A stretch of DNA of 64,000 bases from Oxalobacteraceae bacterium OTU3CINTB1 (lineage in GTDB: Bacteria; Pseudomonadota; Gammaproteobacteria; Burkholderiales; Burkholderiaceae_D), in the NCBI GenBank assembly GCA_024123955.1, contig CP099652.1:2356001-2420000 (forward strand), read 5' to 3'. Positions 7,760 through 17,368 of the stretch are shown here, piece by piece (the first letter of the stretch is position 1; the number at the start of each line of letters is the position of its first letter). The notes under the pieces were generated by a model. It was not told the origin of the DNA. It did not search any database and saw only the letters and a list, made by a program, of their open reading frames with translations. The translations under genes and the position numbers were made by a program.

Positions 7760-10700
7760 ATGATGCGAAAAATTTGGCACTTCCTGACCGATACCCGTCA
7801 CCTGACGATTTTTGGTTTGGCCGCGATGGCGGCGATATTCTATTTAGGCGCACAAGTGCTGGAGCTTGCGCTGATCTGGGCGCTGGGCGCGACCGCCGTG
7901 ATGCTGGCGCTGGCGGGCCTGGTCTGGCTGTGGCGATGGTCGCGCGCCAGGCGGGAGTCGGAGAAGCTGGCCGACGCCATCGGCACCAGGGCCGCGACCG
8001 AGGAGGCGCCGAAAGACCAGGCGGGCGCCGAGGTCAAGGCCATCCGCGAGAGCCTGCTGAAGGCCATCGAGACGATCAAGGGTTCCAAGTTGGGCATCGT
8101 CTCCGGCACGCGCGCCTTGTATGAGCTGCCTTGGTACATGATCATCGGGAATCCGGCCGCAGGCAAAAGCACCGCGATCACCAACTCCGGCCTGCAGTTT
8201 CCTTTCGCCGACGGCAAGGTGGTGCAGGGCGTTGGCGGAACCCGCAACTGCGACTGGTTCTTCACGCCGGACGGCATCCTGCTCGATACGGCCGGCCGCT
8301 ACTCGGTCATGGACGAGCATCGCGCCGAGTGGTTCGGCTTTCTCGATCTGCTGAAGAAGTACCGCCGCCGCGCGCCGATCAACGGCATCCTGATCGCCGT
8401 CAGCATCGCGGAACTGCGCGGGGAGGATCCGGAGGCCGGCATCAAGCTCGCGCTCAGTTTGCGCAAGCGGGTGCAGGACTTGATCGAGCGGCTGGAAGTC
8501 TTCGCGCCGGTGTACGTGGTGTTCACCAAGGCGGACCTGATCGCCGGCTTCGACGAATTCTTCGCCAAGGCCGAACGCTCGGAGCGCGAGCGCGTGTGGG
8601 GCGCGACCATGCCCTACAAGCGCAACGCGACCAGCCAGCAGTTGATGGCGTTCTTCGACCAGAGTTTCCCGGAGCTGTGCGACGGCTTGAAGGAGCTTAG
8701 CCTGGCCAATATGAGCCAGCAGCGGCGCGAGCGCATGGAGCCCGGCGTGTTCACCTTTCCGTTGGAGTTCGCGACGATCAGGACGCCGCTGCGGGCGTTT
8801 CTCGCCACGCTGTTCGAGGAAAATCCATTCCAGTTCAAACCCGTGTTTCGCGGCTATTACTTCACCAGCGCGCTGCAGGAGGGCATGCCTGTCAGCGAGC
8901 AGTCGCACAGGGTCGCCAAGCGCTTCGCGCTGTCGGTGCCGGATGCGCAGGCCGTCGCCGGAGCGGGGCAATCGGGCTTCTTCCTGCAGAATCTATTCCG
9001 CAAGGTGATCTTCGCCGACAAGGACCTGGTGTCGCAGTACGCCAGCAAGCATAAGGTGCGGCTGACGTACGCCGCTTTCTTCGGCGCGGTGCTGCTACTG
9101 GGCGCGTCGCTGGGCGGGTGGAGCTGGTCCTATCTGGGCAATCGCCAGTTAGTCAGCAATGTGCAGGCCGATCTGGATAAGGTGATCAAGCTGCAGGACA
9201 AGCGGCTCGATTTGCAGTCGCGGCTCGAGGCGCTGGAGATACTGCAGGACCGCATCGAACAACTGGACAAGTACCGCGACGAGCGGCCATGGTCGCTGCG
9301 AATGGGCCTTTACCAGGGCGGGCTGCTGGAGCAGAAGCTGCGCGAGGAGTACTTCTCCGGTGCGCGGGAGGTGATGATCAAGCCGGTCGTCGCCAACCTG
9401 GAGACGCTGCTGTCCGAGATGAACACCCGCGCCGACGAATTGCAGGCGCCGGGCGCCGTCGCCGCGCAGCCGGTGGGCGAAGCCGCCGCTCCTCCCGTGG
9501 CTGCGGCCAGCCGCCAGTTTCAGCAAGCCTCCGCCGCCAACGTGGAAGACGCGTACAACGCGCTGAAAAGCTATCTGATGCTGGTCGATAAATCGCATGC
9601 GGAACCCAGCCATCTGAACGACCAGTTGACCCGCCACTGGCGCGTGTGGCTCGAAAACCACCGTGGCGCGATGCCGCGCGAGCAGATGATCCACAGCGCC
9701 GAACGGCTGATGACCTTCTACCTGGCGCAGATCGCCGATCCGTCGTGGCCCCGCGTGGAGCCCAAGCTGGCGCTGATCGACCAAGCGCGTGAGAATCTGA
9801 AGCGCGTGGTGCGCGGCATGCCGGCGCGGGAACGCGTCTACGCCGACATCCGTGCCCGCGCCAACACCCGCTTCCCGGCGATGACGGTGGCGCGCATGGT
9901 CGGCGAGCAGGATCAGGCGCTGGTCACCGGCAGTCATGCGATTGCCGGCGCCTACACCCGTGAGGCATGGGAGAAGTATGTGCAGGGCGCCTTCCGCGAG
10001 GCGGCCACGCGCGAGCTGCAAAGCGCCGACTGGGTATTGAAGACCGCCGCGCGCGACGATCTGACGCTGGAAGGCAGCCCGGAACAAATCGAGAAGGGCC
10101 TGACCGATTTGTACAAGGCCGACTACGCGCGCGAATGGCAGAAATTCGTGCAGGGCGTTACCATCGCCAATTTGAACGGTTTCGACGCCGCCGTCGTCGC
10201 CATGAACCGCCTGGGCGATCCGCAGTCGTCGCCGATATCGAAGCTGCTCACCACCATCTACCAGCAAACGTCCTGGGACAATCCGGCGGTGATGAGCACC
10301 GAGTTGAAAGAGGCGCAGTCGGGCTTCGTCAACTGGGTCAAGAACACCGTGATGCGGCGCGGGCCGTCGCAGATCAACGTCAATCTGCAGATGGACCAGA
10401 CCCGCGTCGACAGGCCGATGGGCCCCATCGGCCGCGAGTTCGCCGGCGTCGGCAAGCTGGTCGCCGCCAAGGACAAGGATGCGTCGCTGATGCGCGCCTA
10501 TATGGACACCTTGTCCAAGTTGCGCAGCCGTCTGAATCAGTTGAAGAACCAGGGCGATCCCGGTCCCGGCGCGCGCCAGTTCATGCAACAGACGCTCGAA
10601 GGCACGGGTTCGGAGCTGGCCGACGCGCTGCGCTACGTCGACGAGCAAATGCTGACCGGGATGAGCGACTCGCAGAAACAGGCGATCCGTCCCATCCTGG

Positions 10701-11524
10701 TGCGGCCGCTGATGCAGACTTTCGCGGTGCTGATCGTGCCTGTCGAAGCGGAGATCAACAAGACCTGGCTGGCGCAGGTCTACGAGCCGTTCCAGCAATC
10801 GCTGGCCAACAAATACCCGTTCTCGCCCAACGCCCGGATCGAAGCTGCCAGCTCGGAAATCGCACAGTTCTTCGGCCCCGACGGATTGATCGCCAAATTC
10901 GCCACCACCGCGATGGGACCCTTGGTACTGCGCCGGGGCGACGTGCTGGCGCCGCGTACCTGGGCCGATATGGGCATCAAGCTGGCCCCGCAGACTGTGG
11001 CGCGCTTCCCCGGCTGGATCGCACCGATCGGCGCCGGCGGCGTGGCTGCTTCCTCGGCCGCGGCGCAAACCGTGTTCCAGCTCCAGCCGATGCCGGCGCC
11101 GGGTACCCTGGAATACACCGTCGATATCGACGGCCAGCAGATCCGCTACCGCAACACCCCGGCGCAATGGACCAATATGGTCCACCCCAGCACCCAGGGC
11201 GTCTCCGGTGCGCGCATCACGGCGGTGTCGTTCGACGGCCGCAGCGTCGAGGTGCTCAATGAGCCGGGGCAGTTTGGCCTTAAACGCATGATCGACGCGG
11301 CGGCCAAGCAAAAGCGCGAAGGCGGCGTGTTCGAGCTGCGCTGGACCAGCGGCGCCATCACCGTGGCCATGGGCTTGAAGATCATCAGCAGTCCGGACGT
11401 CAAAGATAACGACAGCGCGCCGCAGGCGCAGGGCTTCCGCGGCAGGCGGCTGCCCGAAACCATCGTCGGCGCCCCAGCCGCCCCCGCAGCACCCGCTATC
11501 GCGGCCACTGGAGCACTACAATGA
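7760..11524 (+). CDS. tssM: Type VI secretion membrane complex protein TssM (IcmF/VasK)
   Basis: 1254 residues, normal for the family. Two membrane helices lie in the first 60 residues. An NTPase domain with Walker A GNPAAGKST (about residues 130-138) and a DTAGRY segment near 175 follows, then a third helix (AAFFGAVLLLGASLGGWSW, about 435-455), and a long periplasmic region to the C-terminal beta domain that contacts TssJ. TssM forms the trans-envelope channel with TssL and TssJ. The Walker motif is intact, although not every TssM uses ATP. It lies downstream of the TagX-like gene and overlaps tagF by ATGA, so translation is probably coupled. An ATG at 7763 is an alternative start. Confidence 0.97.
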   Translation: MMRKIWHFLTDTRHLTIFGLAAMAAIFYLGAQVLELALIWALGATAVMLALAGLVWLWRWSRARRESEKLADAIGTRAATEEAPKDQAGAEVKAIRESLLKAIETIKGSKLGIVSGTRALYELPWYMIIGNPAAGKSTAITNSGLQFPFADGKVVQGVGGTRNCDWFFTPDGILLDTAGRYSVMDEHRAEWFGFLDLLKKYRRRAPINGILIAVSIAELRGEDPEAGIKLALSLRKRVQDLIERLEVFAPVYVVFTKADLIAGFDEFFAKAERSERERVWGATMPYKRNATSQQLMAFFDQSFPELCDGLKELSLANMSQQRRERMEPGVFTFPLEFATIRTPLRAFLATLFEENPFQFKPVFRGYYFTSALQEGMPVSEQSHRVAKRFALSVPDAQAVAGAGQSGFFLQNLFRKVIFADKDLVSQYASKHKVRLTYAAFFGAVLLLGASLGGWSWSYLGNRQLVSNVQADLDKVIKLQDKRLDLQSRLEALEILQDRIEQLDKYRDERPWSLRMGLYQGGLLEQKLREEYFSGAREVMIKPVVANLETLLSEMNTRADELQAPGAVAAQPVGEAAAPPVAAASRQFQQASAANVEDAYNALKSYLMLVDKSHAEPSHLNDQLTRHWRVWLENHRGAMPREQMIHSAERLMTFYLAQIADPSWPRVEPKLALIDQARENLKRVVRGMPARERVYADIRARANTRFPAMTVARMVGEQDQALVTGSHAIAGAYTREAWEKYVQGAFREAATRELQSADWVLKTAARDDLTLEGSPEQIEKGLTDLYKADYAREWQKFVQGVTIANLNGFDAAVVAMNRLGDPQSSPISKLLTTIYQQTSWDNPAVMSTELKEAQSGFVNWVKNTVMRRGPSQINVNLQMDQTRVDRPMGPIGREFAGVGKLVAAKDKDASLMRAYMDTLSKLRSRLNQLKNQGDPGPGARQFMQQTLEGTGSELADALRYVDEQMLTGMSDSQKQAIRPILVRPLMQTFAVLIVPVEAEINKTWLAQVYEPFQQSLANKYPFSPNARIEAASSEIAQFFGPDGLIAKFATTAMGPLVLRRGDVLAPRTWADMGIKLAPQTVARFPGWIAPIGAGGVAASSAAAQTVFQLQPMPAPGTLEYTVDIDGQQIRYRNTPAQWTNMVHPSTQGVSGARITAVSFDGRSVEVLNEPGQFGLKRMIDAAAKQKREGGVFELRWTSGAITVAMGLKIISSPDVKDNDSAPQAQGFRGRRLPETIVGAPAAPAAPAIAATGALQ

Positions 11525-12489
11525 AACGTCTTCCACAGAATGTCCGCATCGGCTATTTCGGCAAGCTACCGTCCCGGGGCGACTTTATCAAGGCGACCAA
11601 CAATCTGGCGCTGGCCAATCTGCTTGACGGCTGGCTGGCGGAGGTGATGAATCTGTTGAGCGCCGATCCACGCTGGAAGATCAACTACGACGCCATGCGC
11701 CCGTTGCAGTTCGCCTTTGTCGGCACGCGCAGCCGGCGCGCGATCGCCGGCCATCTGGCGGCCAGCAGCGACGCCTCGCAGCGGCGCTACCCGTTTTTGA
11801 GCATGACGGCCATTGAGATCGAATCGCCGCGCACCTTCCTTGCGCTGAGTCCCGTGGTTCTGGCGCCGCTGTGGAATGAGCTGGAACAACTGGCCGCCGA
11901 TGTGCTGGATGCGGCCGATCCCGATCCCGCGCTGCAGGTCCTCGCGGCCACCACCTTCGATATCGAACCCGGCGCCGCCGAACACGAAATCGCGTTCGTC
12001 GATTTCCTCGACCGCCACAATATCGCCAGCCTGGAGGCGATGCTGGCTCGCGATTCGGCGCGCCGGATGATATTGGCCATCGGGCTGCTGCTGCAGCCGG
12101 TCCGGCGCAGCGCCGAGGCCCGGCTGGAAAAGAGCTTGGCGCTGCCATTGCCGCAGTCGGCCCGTCAACGCCATCTGGTGGCCGCGTTCTGGCTGGATTT
12201 GATCGCACCGTTCCTGCACCAGGCGGATTTCGAACTATGCGTGTTCATGGCCGATATCCGCGAGCAGCCATCGCTGGTGATCGGCTTTGGCGGCGCCGCT
12301 CCCGAAGCGCTGCAGGCCATCATCGATCCAGCGTGCGCCGCCGACCAGCAGATCAACTTCGATTATTCCGGCTGGGTCGATGAATTGATCGCCAGCGACG
12401 CGCGGGTGCAAAAGCTGTCCGCTTATCTGGAGCAGGGCCAGTTGTCGCTGCGGTCCGTCCAGGCGCTGTTCCACGAGACTTTCGTCTGA
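11521..12489 (+). CDS. tagF: T6SS-associated protein TagF
   Basis: 322 residues. The N-terminal TagF (DUF2094) domain shows the typical IGYFGKLPSRGDFIK opening and a central RRYPFLSM motif. TagF represses T6SS post-translationally in species where it has been studied; in some it is fused to the PppA phosphatase, which is not so here. It starts inside the last codon of tssM (ATGA overlap). No ppkA, pppA or fha gene is present, so threonine-phosphorylation control would need genes elsewhere or does not operate. Confidence 0.92.
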   Translation: MKRLPQNVRIGYFGKLPSRGDFIKATNNLALANLLDGWLAEVMNLLSADPRWKINYDAMRPLQFAFVGTRSRRAIAGHLAASSDASQRRYPFLSMTAIEIESPRTFLALSPVVLAPLWNELEQLAADVLDAADPDPALQVLAATTFDIEPGAAEHEIAFVDFLDRHNIASLEAMLARDSARRMILAIGLLLQPVRRSAEARLEKSLALPLPQSARQRHLVAAFWLDLIAPFLHQADFELCVFMADIREQPSLVIGFGGAAPEALQAIIDPACAADQQINFDYSGWVDELIASDARVQKLSAYLEQGQLSLRSVQALFHETFV

Positions 12490-12528
12490 TTTCTTTCACT
12501 TCGATTCCACACAAAGAGGAGCTTTTCG

Positions 12529-13317
12529 ATGCGCCAGCGGACCATCTGGCCGGCGGTGATGCCGGCATTGTTATCGACATCGATCTACTGTGCGGCGCAG
12601 ACCCCTGCGCCGGCCACGCCCAAACCCGGCCAGGTGCTGGTCAGCGGCTCGGTACCGGACGAGGCCAGCAAGGCGGCCATGCTGGCCCGCGTGCGCGAGC
12701 TGTATGGCCCCGAGCGCGTGGTCGACCAGGTGTCGATCGCGCCGGTGTCGCTGCCGCCCAACTGGAACGGGTATGTGCAAAAACTTATCGGCCCCAATCT
12801 GAAGTTGATCACCAAGGGCGAAATCAAGATCGACGGCACCAACGTCACCTTGCGCGGCGAAGTCGCCAACGAGGCGCAGCGCCAGCAGATCGCCAGCGAC
12901 TTCGCCACCAGCCTCAATCCCAGCTACACGGTCAACAACGGCCTGCGTGTGAGCGCGGCGGAACAGAACCTGCTTGACCAGACGCTGGCCAAGCGCATCA
13001 TCGAGTTCGAGAGCGGCAAGGCGACGCTGACCGAGTCCGGAAAAGGCATCCTGGACGAGATGGCGGCGGCGATGCAAAAGGTAAAAGGCAAGAAGGTGGA
13101 AGTGATCGGGCACACCGACAATGTCGGCCTGCGCGACAGCAACCTGGCCTTGAGCCACGCCCGCGCGCAGGCGGTGCGCAGCTATCTGGCCGACAGGGGT
13201 ATCAGTCAGGAGATGGTGATGGTGTCGGGGCAGGGGCCGGATCGCCCGGTGGCAGAGAACAGCAGCGCCGACGGCCGCGCGCGCAACCGTCGTATCGAAT
13301 TCCGCATCGCGCAGTAA
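12529..13317 (+). CDS. tagN: OmpA-family T6SS accessory protein (TagN-like) with BON-like repeats
   Basis: 262 residues with a likely signal peptide (about 1-23, ending IYCAAQ). Two BON-like repeats follow: VSGSVPDEASKAAMLARVRE and LRGEVANEAQRQQIASDF. The C-terminal OmpA domain (about residues 155-262) binds peptidoglycan and has IEFESGKATLTESG, VIGHTDNVG, SNLALSHARAQAV and RARNRRIEF. TssL here lacks a fused peptidoglycan-binding domain, so this protein probably anchors the membrane complex to the wall. An AGAGGAG Shine-Dalgarno precedes the ATG. The BON-plus-OmpA layout recalls OmpATb of mycobacteria. The symbol follows Burkholderia usage and is less certain than the domain call. Confidence 0.85.
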   Translation: MRQRTIWPAVMPALLSTSIYCAAQTPAPATPKPGQVLVSGSVPDEASKAAMLARVRELYGPERVVDQVSIAPVSLPPNWNGYVQKLIGPNLKLITKGEIKIDGTNVTLRGEVANEAQRQQIASDFATSLNPSYTVNNGLRVSAAEQNLLDQTLAKRIIEFESGKATLTESGKGILDEMAAAMQKVKGKKVEVIGHTDNVGLRDSNLALSHARAQAVRSYLADRGISQEMVMVSGQGPDRPVAENSSADGRARNRRIEFRIAQ

Positions 13318-13342
13318 AAAAACGCTGCCCCTCAGGGCAGCG
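13316..13342 (-). terminator. Terminator of the tssJKL operon
   Basis: Read on the minus strand, an 8-bp GC-rich stem (13335-13342 with 13323-13330) is followed by seven Ts (13316-13322). It overlaps the last codons of tssL and the stop of the convergent OmpA gene. Confidence 0.75.
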
Positions 13343-14114
13343 TGATCGTCACATATGCCGGCCTTGGCGCCAGCTTGACCAGGTCCGCGTAGGCCGCCAG
13401 CGTGTTCTGCGTGTCGTGCGACAGCGAAGACTTCAACCCGATATACGCCGCCAGGCCGATCACCGAGAAGAGCGCGCACAGTGCCCACAACGGTGTATTG
13501 CTGCGCAGCTTGTTGACGATTTGGTCCGGCCGCTCCGCCTGCGGCGCGAAGCCCTTGCTCTTGCCCTGGATGTGCGCGATCTCGTCGCCGAGTCGCGCGG
13601 TCATGTAGGCTAGCTTGTCGCCGGCGTCGAGCGCGTACTTGCCGCGAAAACCGATCAGCAAACACATATGGAACACCTGCAGCGCCGGCAGCCTGGCGCC
13701 GCCGGTGCTACGCAGCGCTTCCAGCCGGTCGAAGAAGTGTTCGCCGGCCAGCTGGTCGCCGAAGATCACCAGTTGCAGCGGACGGCGCTCCCACGCGAAG
13801 CGCATCGGGAACTGCGAACCCAGGATGATTTCGTCGAGCGCGGCGCAGAACGCGTACTTGGCGTCGTCGATATCCTCGCCTTGCGCGCGCAGCTTGCGGG
13901 CCTCGCTGTCGAATTCCGCCAGGTAGGCGGTGATGGTGTCGAGGAAGGCTGCCTCGCCGGGGGGAGTGCTGCCGTTCTTCAGCATGAACAGCAGGTAGAA
14001 GCCTTCCTGCAACAGATCGAGCAGGGTTTGCACGTGGCCGTAGCCCGGCTGGATCTGCCGGCGCTGGCCGCCCATCAGCGTCGGGATCGCGCGGCGTTCG
14101 ACTTGGGGCGTCAT
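13332..14114 (-). CDS. tssL: Type VI secretion membrane complex protein TssL (DotU)
   Basis: 260 residues. The cytoplasmic DotU domain fills residues about 20-215 and includes LLQEGFYLLFMLKNG, DDAKYAFCAALDEIIL and the FGDQLAGEHFFDRLE segment. A single tail-anchor helix follows (LWALCALFSVIGLAAYIGL, about 217-236), with a short periplasmic tail. There is no C-terminal OmpA domain, so this is a short TssL. It joins TssM and TssJ in the envelope complex and contacts TssK. Start and tssK stop overlap by four bases. Confidence 0.95.
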   Translation of the reverse strand: MTPQVERRAIPTLMGGQRRQIQPGYGHVQTLLDLLQEGFYLLFMLKNGSTPPGEAAFLDTITAYLAEFDSEARKLRAQGEDIDDAKYAFCAALDEIILGSQFPMRFAWERRPLQLVIFGDQLAGEHFFDRLEALRSTGGARLPALQVFHMCLLIGFRGKYALDAGDKLAYMTARLGDEIAHIQGKSKGFAPQAERPDQIVNKLRSNTPLWALCALFSVIGLAAYIGLKSSLSHDTQNTLAAYADLVKLAPRPAYVTITLP

Positions 14115-15469
14115 GCTGTCACCGCGATCAGGTTGATGCGCAGGTCACGTATGCCGCTCGGTACGTAGATCGAGATCGACTGCGCCTTGAGCATCTGCTC
14201 ATACAGCATGCCTTTGCTTTCCAGCGCAAAGTAGTAGGTATCCGGTTGAACCGGAATCGCCGCCGGCACCTGCGGCGCGTGGGTGATTTTCACCCCCGGC
14301 ATGGCCGTCAGCACGCATTTCTCGACGTCGTCCGGCGCGCCGGCCTTGACGCGCAGCGGCACGATCTCCACCAGCTCCAGCGCCGACAGCGAGGCGCTGA
14401 CGGCCAGGTACAGCGTGGTGCGCTGGTCGATTTTTCCTGAATCGAGCTTGCCCAGGTGGTAGCTCGGCTTTTCTTCCGACAGCGCGATGGAGAAGTATTT
14501 GGTCGAGATCACGGTGTCGAGCAGATCGCGGATGATGTCGTCGAGACCTGAGAAGCACGACGCCATGTCGTCATGACGGTAGCAGGGCAGGTGGACCAGC
14601 GAGTACTGTTTGGAGTAGGTCATCAGCGCGCCGGCCAGCGCGAGCAGCGACTCGAACAGCCGCTCCGGATGCAGCTCGGGATTGCGCACGTAGTGCATCA
14701 ACGACGCGGCCGAAGTGCTGACCGTATGCAGCAGCCAGAACGACGAGACGTCGCCGGAACGGAATTCGATGACGTTGCGGCTTGGCTCGCGCATATGGCC
14801 TTGCAAGGACTGCACCTTGGCCTGCAAGGCGTCCATCAGGCGGTCCAGCATCGCCTTCAGCGCGGGGGTACTGGCGATCGACAGGCCTGGCGGGATAAAC
14901 GCAGGATCGGGTTCGAAACCGCCGGTGACCAAGCGGCGCAGCCGTATCACCGGCACGCAGTCGTAGGCGCCGAGCGGCTCCTGGTCGGACACCAGGCGCA
15001 CCGATTTTTTCAGATAGCTGACCTCCGCGCTGACTGCGCGCGTGTACAGGTCCGGCGTTTCACTGGTGGTTTGGCGATAACGGGCCGCGGCATGCTGTTC
15101 ATCCTTTTGCGGACCGTTCGGCGCTGCGTTGCCGCCACCCGGCGCCAGCGCGGGCAGGGCGGCGTACCAGGTCACTTCCTGCAGGTTTGGCGGCAGGGAG
15201 GACAGGTCGATCGCCACCGGCAGCGGTTCGCTCGACGGCGCGTCGACGATTTCGCCATCCTGGAAGATGATGGACAGCGCTTGCAGGCGCAGGCGATCGG
15301 CCTTTAACGCGTCGTGATCCCACTCGATGCGACGCACGCCCCACAGGTAGGGATGCAGCGCCCGCGCAGTCTGGTGCAGGCGCGCCTCGTGATACTGGTC
15401 CTGTTGCTGGAAGTGCTGTGGGCGCAGAAACACGCCTTCGCCCCACAGGACCTTGGATGGAATGCTCAT
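14111..15469 (-). CDS. tssK: Type VI secretion baseplate protein TssK
   Basis: 452 residues, full length. The N-terminal signature VLWGEGVFLRPQHFQQQDQY is typical and corresponds to the receptor-binding-protein shoulder of phage. TssK trimers link the baseplate (TssF, TssG, TssE) to TssL and TssM. The gene lies between tssJ and tssL with close spacing, and a GGAG-type Shine-Dalgarno precedes the ATG. Its direct partners TssF and TssG are not encoded in this window. Confidence 0.96.
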   Translation of the reverse strand: MSIPSKVLWGEGVFLRPQHFQQQDQYHEARLHQTARALHPYLWGVRRIEWDHDALKADRLRLQALSIIFQDGEIVDAPSSEPLPVAIDLSSLPPNLQEVTWYAALPALAPGGGNAAPNGPQKDEQHAAARYRQTTSETPDLYTRAVSAEVSYLKKSVRLVSDQEPLGAYDCVPVIRLRRLVTGGFEPDPAFIPPGLSIASTPALKAMLDRLMDALQAKVQSLQGHMREPSRNVIEFRSGDVSSFWLLHTVSTSAASLMHYVRNPELHPERLFESLLALAGALMTYSKQYSLVHLPCYRHDDMASCFSGLDDIIRDLLDTVISTKYFSIALSEEKPSYHLGKLDSGKIDQRTTLYLAVSASLSALELVEIVPLRVKAGAPDDVEKCVLTAMPGVKITHAPQVPAAIPVQPDTYYFALESKGMLYEQMLKAQSISIYVPSGIRDLRINLIAVTA

Positions 15470-15484
15470 GTTGACTCCTTCAGG

Positions 15485-16069
15485 TTATTGGCAGCGCACT
15501 GCCGCCAGAGGCTTGCCGGTTTCATTGACGGCCGTCGTTGCAAGCGCGCCCGCGCCGAGGCTCATCGCGCACGCGTGCAAACCAACGGTGATGCCGGCCT
15601 TCTCGGCTTCGGCTGCGGCGAACGAGAGGCGCCAGCGCCCCTCGGCCGGCGCCTGGAACAGGGCGACGACGGCGATGAAATACGCTTCCCGCGTGACCTT
15701 TTCGACGACCTCATAACGCTGGCCGGGAATTAGCATCACTTCTTTGACCTCCAGCAGATCGTTGCCGAGTAGTTCGCGTTCGGTTTGCGCGTTGAGGAAC
15801 GCGTTGAAGTTCATTTGCTGGAAGGCTGCGGTCTGGCGCAGCTTGTAAATCCGCGTCGCCAGCGCCATCGGCTGCACCGCCTTGCCGGCGTTGAGGTTCG
15901 GCGCCGCGTGCAGCCGGATCGCCACATTGCGCGGCGGCTTTTGCGCGTCGGGCAGCTCCGGCGGCTTTTGGACGCCGGCGATTTGCAGCGCCGCGCCGGC
16001 GATGGAGCCGGCCGCGCAGCCTTGTAGCGCAAGCAGTCCCGCTATCACGATCGTAGTTGTTCCGTTCAT
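15485..16069 (-). CDS. tssJ: Type VI secretion lipoprotein TssJ
   Basis: 194 residues from ATG 16069, chosen over the longer frame (to 16183) because it has a GGAG Shine-Dalgarno and begins a lipoprotein signal peptide (MNGTTTIVIAGLLALQGC, lipobox LQGC). The mature part contains the TssJ pattern: VAIRLHAAPNLNAG, LATRIYKLRQ, FQQMNF, and an LIPGQ loop. TssJ sits in the inner leaflet of the outer membrane and binds the periplasmic end of TssM. First gene of the minus-strand tssJ-tssK-tssL unit, divergent from the tagM-like gene across a 167-bp shared promoter region. Confidence 0.93.
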   Translation of the reverse strand: MNGTTTIVIAGLLALQGCAAGSIAGAALQIAGVQKPPELPDAQKPPRNVAIRLHAAPNLNAGKAVQPMALATRIYKLRQTAAFQQMNFNAFLNAQTERELLGNDLLEVKEVMLIPGQRYEVVEKVTREAYFIAVVALFQAPAEGRWRLSFAAAEAEKAGITVGLHACAMSLGAGALATTAVNETGKPLAAVRCQ

Positions 16070-16236
16070 GTTTTCTCCAGACGATCCATGCATTAGAGCG
16101 AAAGCGGCAGGGATCGAACTTGCGGCGGCGCAAGTAATTTGGAAGGGGATGAATAATTGATTAGACGCAACTACCGCTACCACCGTTCATGAATAATGGC
16201 TCTCTCGTATCTGGTTTCGCAAATAAGGAGAGAGTG

Positions 16237-16821
16237 ATGAACATCGCAAGAACATGGTGGCCCTGCGTGGCGAGTCTGATCCTGTTGTCCGGCTGCGCGA
16301 CCGACGGCGACATGGTCCGCACCAAAAAGCCGCAGGCGTCCACGCTGGAGCAGGCGCTGACCGACGCCGGCGCCGCGCTGACCGCTGGCGAAAGCGACAA
16401 GGCTCAGGGCATCCTGAAAGCCGCCGCCACCAACTACCCCGCCGACAAGGCGCCCTGGCTGCATATGGCGCAGATCAAATTCGACCGCGCCAGCTACGGC
16501 GAGGCGATCACCAACGCGCTGGAGGCGCTGCAGCGCGATCCGAACGACAAACTTGGCAACAGCATCGTCGCCGTCAGCGGCCTGCGTCTGTCGACCAAGG
16601 CGCTGTCGGACCTGAGCCGGCAAAACAATTTGAATGGCTCGCTGCGTTCGGAGGCGCAGGAGCTGGCCAAACTGCTGCGCGGAAGCTTGGGCGAGGACGT
16701 CCTGGTGCCCTCGTCGGCGGCGACGCGCAAACCCGCTCCACCCAAGAAGGCCACCGTGACGGCGCCCGCCAAGACCGGCAGCCAGACCAACAGCAGCGAT
16801 CCTTTCGGCGGCTTGAAGTAA
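16237..16821 (+). CDS. tagM: T6SS-associated TPR lipoprotein (TagM-like)
   Basis: 194 residues from ATG 16237, which has a strong AAGGAGAG Shine-Dalgarno; the frame is open upstream to 16189. Signal peptide with lipobox LSGC (Cys about residue 20). The middle (about residues 40-105) looks like two TPR-type helical repeats (ALTDAGAALTAGESDKAQGIL and PWLHMAQIKFDRASYGEAIT). The C-terminus is Lys/Pro/Ala-rich and disordered. A TPR lipoprotein at this place, before tssB, is usual in Burkholderia-type loci and is called TagM there; its exact job is not established. It leads the sheath operon. Confidence 0.75.
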   Translation: MNIARTWWPCVASLILLSGCATDGDMVRTKKPQASTLEQALTDAGAALTAGESDKAQGILKAAATNYPADKAPWLHMAQIKFDRASYGEAITNALEALQRDPNDKLGNSIVAVSGLRLSTKALSDLSRQNNLNGSLRSEAQELAKLLRGSLGEDVLVPSSAATRKPAPPKKATVTAPAKTGSQTNSSDPFGGLK

Positions 16822-16857
16822 GCCGCTTTCCTCGTTCCCTTTTTTGATGGAGTTCGT

Positions 16858-17367
16858 ATGGCAAATGGTGACAGTGTCCAAAAGCGACTGGCCAAAGTGC
16901 GGCCACCACGTGTGCAGATGACGTATGACGTGGAGATCGGCGATGCGATGGAAAACAAGGAGCTACCGTTCGTGGTCGGCGTGGTCGGCGATTTCGGCGG
17001 CAACTCGGAAGTGGAGAAGAAGCGCCTGAAGGACCGCAAGTTCGTGGGCATCGACAGTGACAACTTCGACGAAGTTCTGAGCGGCGTCGAGCCGGTCGCG
17101 CGCTTCAAGGTACCGAACCAGCTGGCCGGCGACGACACCAGCTTCAATGTGGAACTGCACTTCAAGGCGATGTCGGACTTCCGGCCGGAAGCCGTGGTGC
17201 GCCAAGTCGAACCGCTTAGCCGCCTGCTTGAAGCGCGCGGCAAGCTGGCGGACCTGCGCAACAAACTGGCCGGCAACGACAAGCTGGAGGACATCCTGAG
17301 CGAGGTCCTGAGCAGCACCGACAAGTTGGCCAAGCTAAAATCGGCCAAGCCGGCGAAGGGAGACTGA
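16858..17367 (+). CDS. tssB: Type VI secretion sheath small subunit TssB (VipA)
   Basis: 169 residues, full length. The opening SVQKRLAKVRPPRVQMTYDVE and the LPFVVGVVGDFGG segment are diagnostic. A C-terminal helix (about residues 140-165) takes part in sheath contacts. TssB and TssC assemble the contractile sheath around the Hcp tube. One base separates its stop from the tssC start, so the two are probably made in fixed ratio. Confidence 0.97.
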   Translation: MANGDSVQKRLAKVRPPRVQMTYDVEIGDAMENKELPFVVGVVGDFGGNSEVEKKRLKDRKFVGIDSDNFDEVLSGVEPVARFKVPNQLAGDDTSFNVELHFKAMSDFRPEAVVRQVEPLSRLLEARGKLADLRNKLAGNDKLEDILSEVLSSTDKLAKLKSAKPAKGD

Positions 17368-17368
17368 C

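Noticed and set aside
16070..16236. Possible sigma-54 promoter between tssJ and the tagM-like gene
   Set aside because: A GGCAG...TTGC pair is present, but the spacing is too long for a -24/-12 element.
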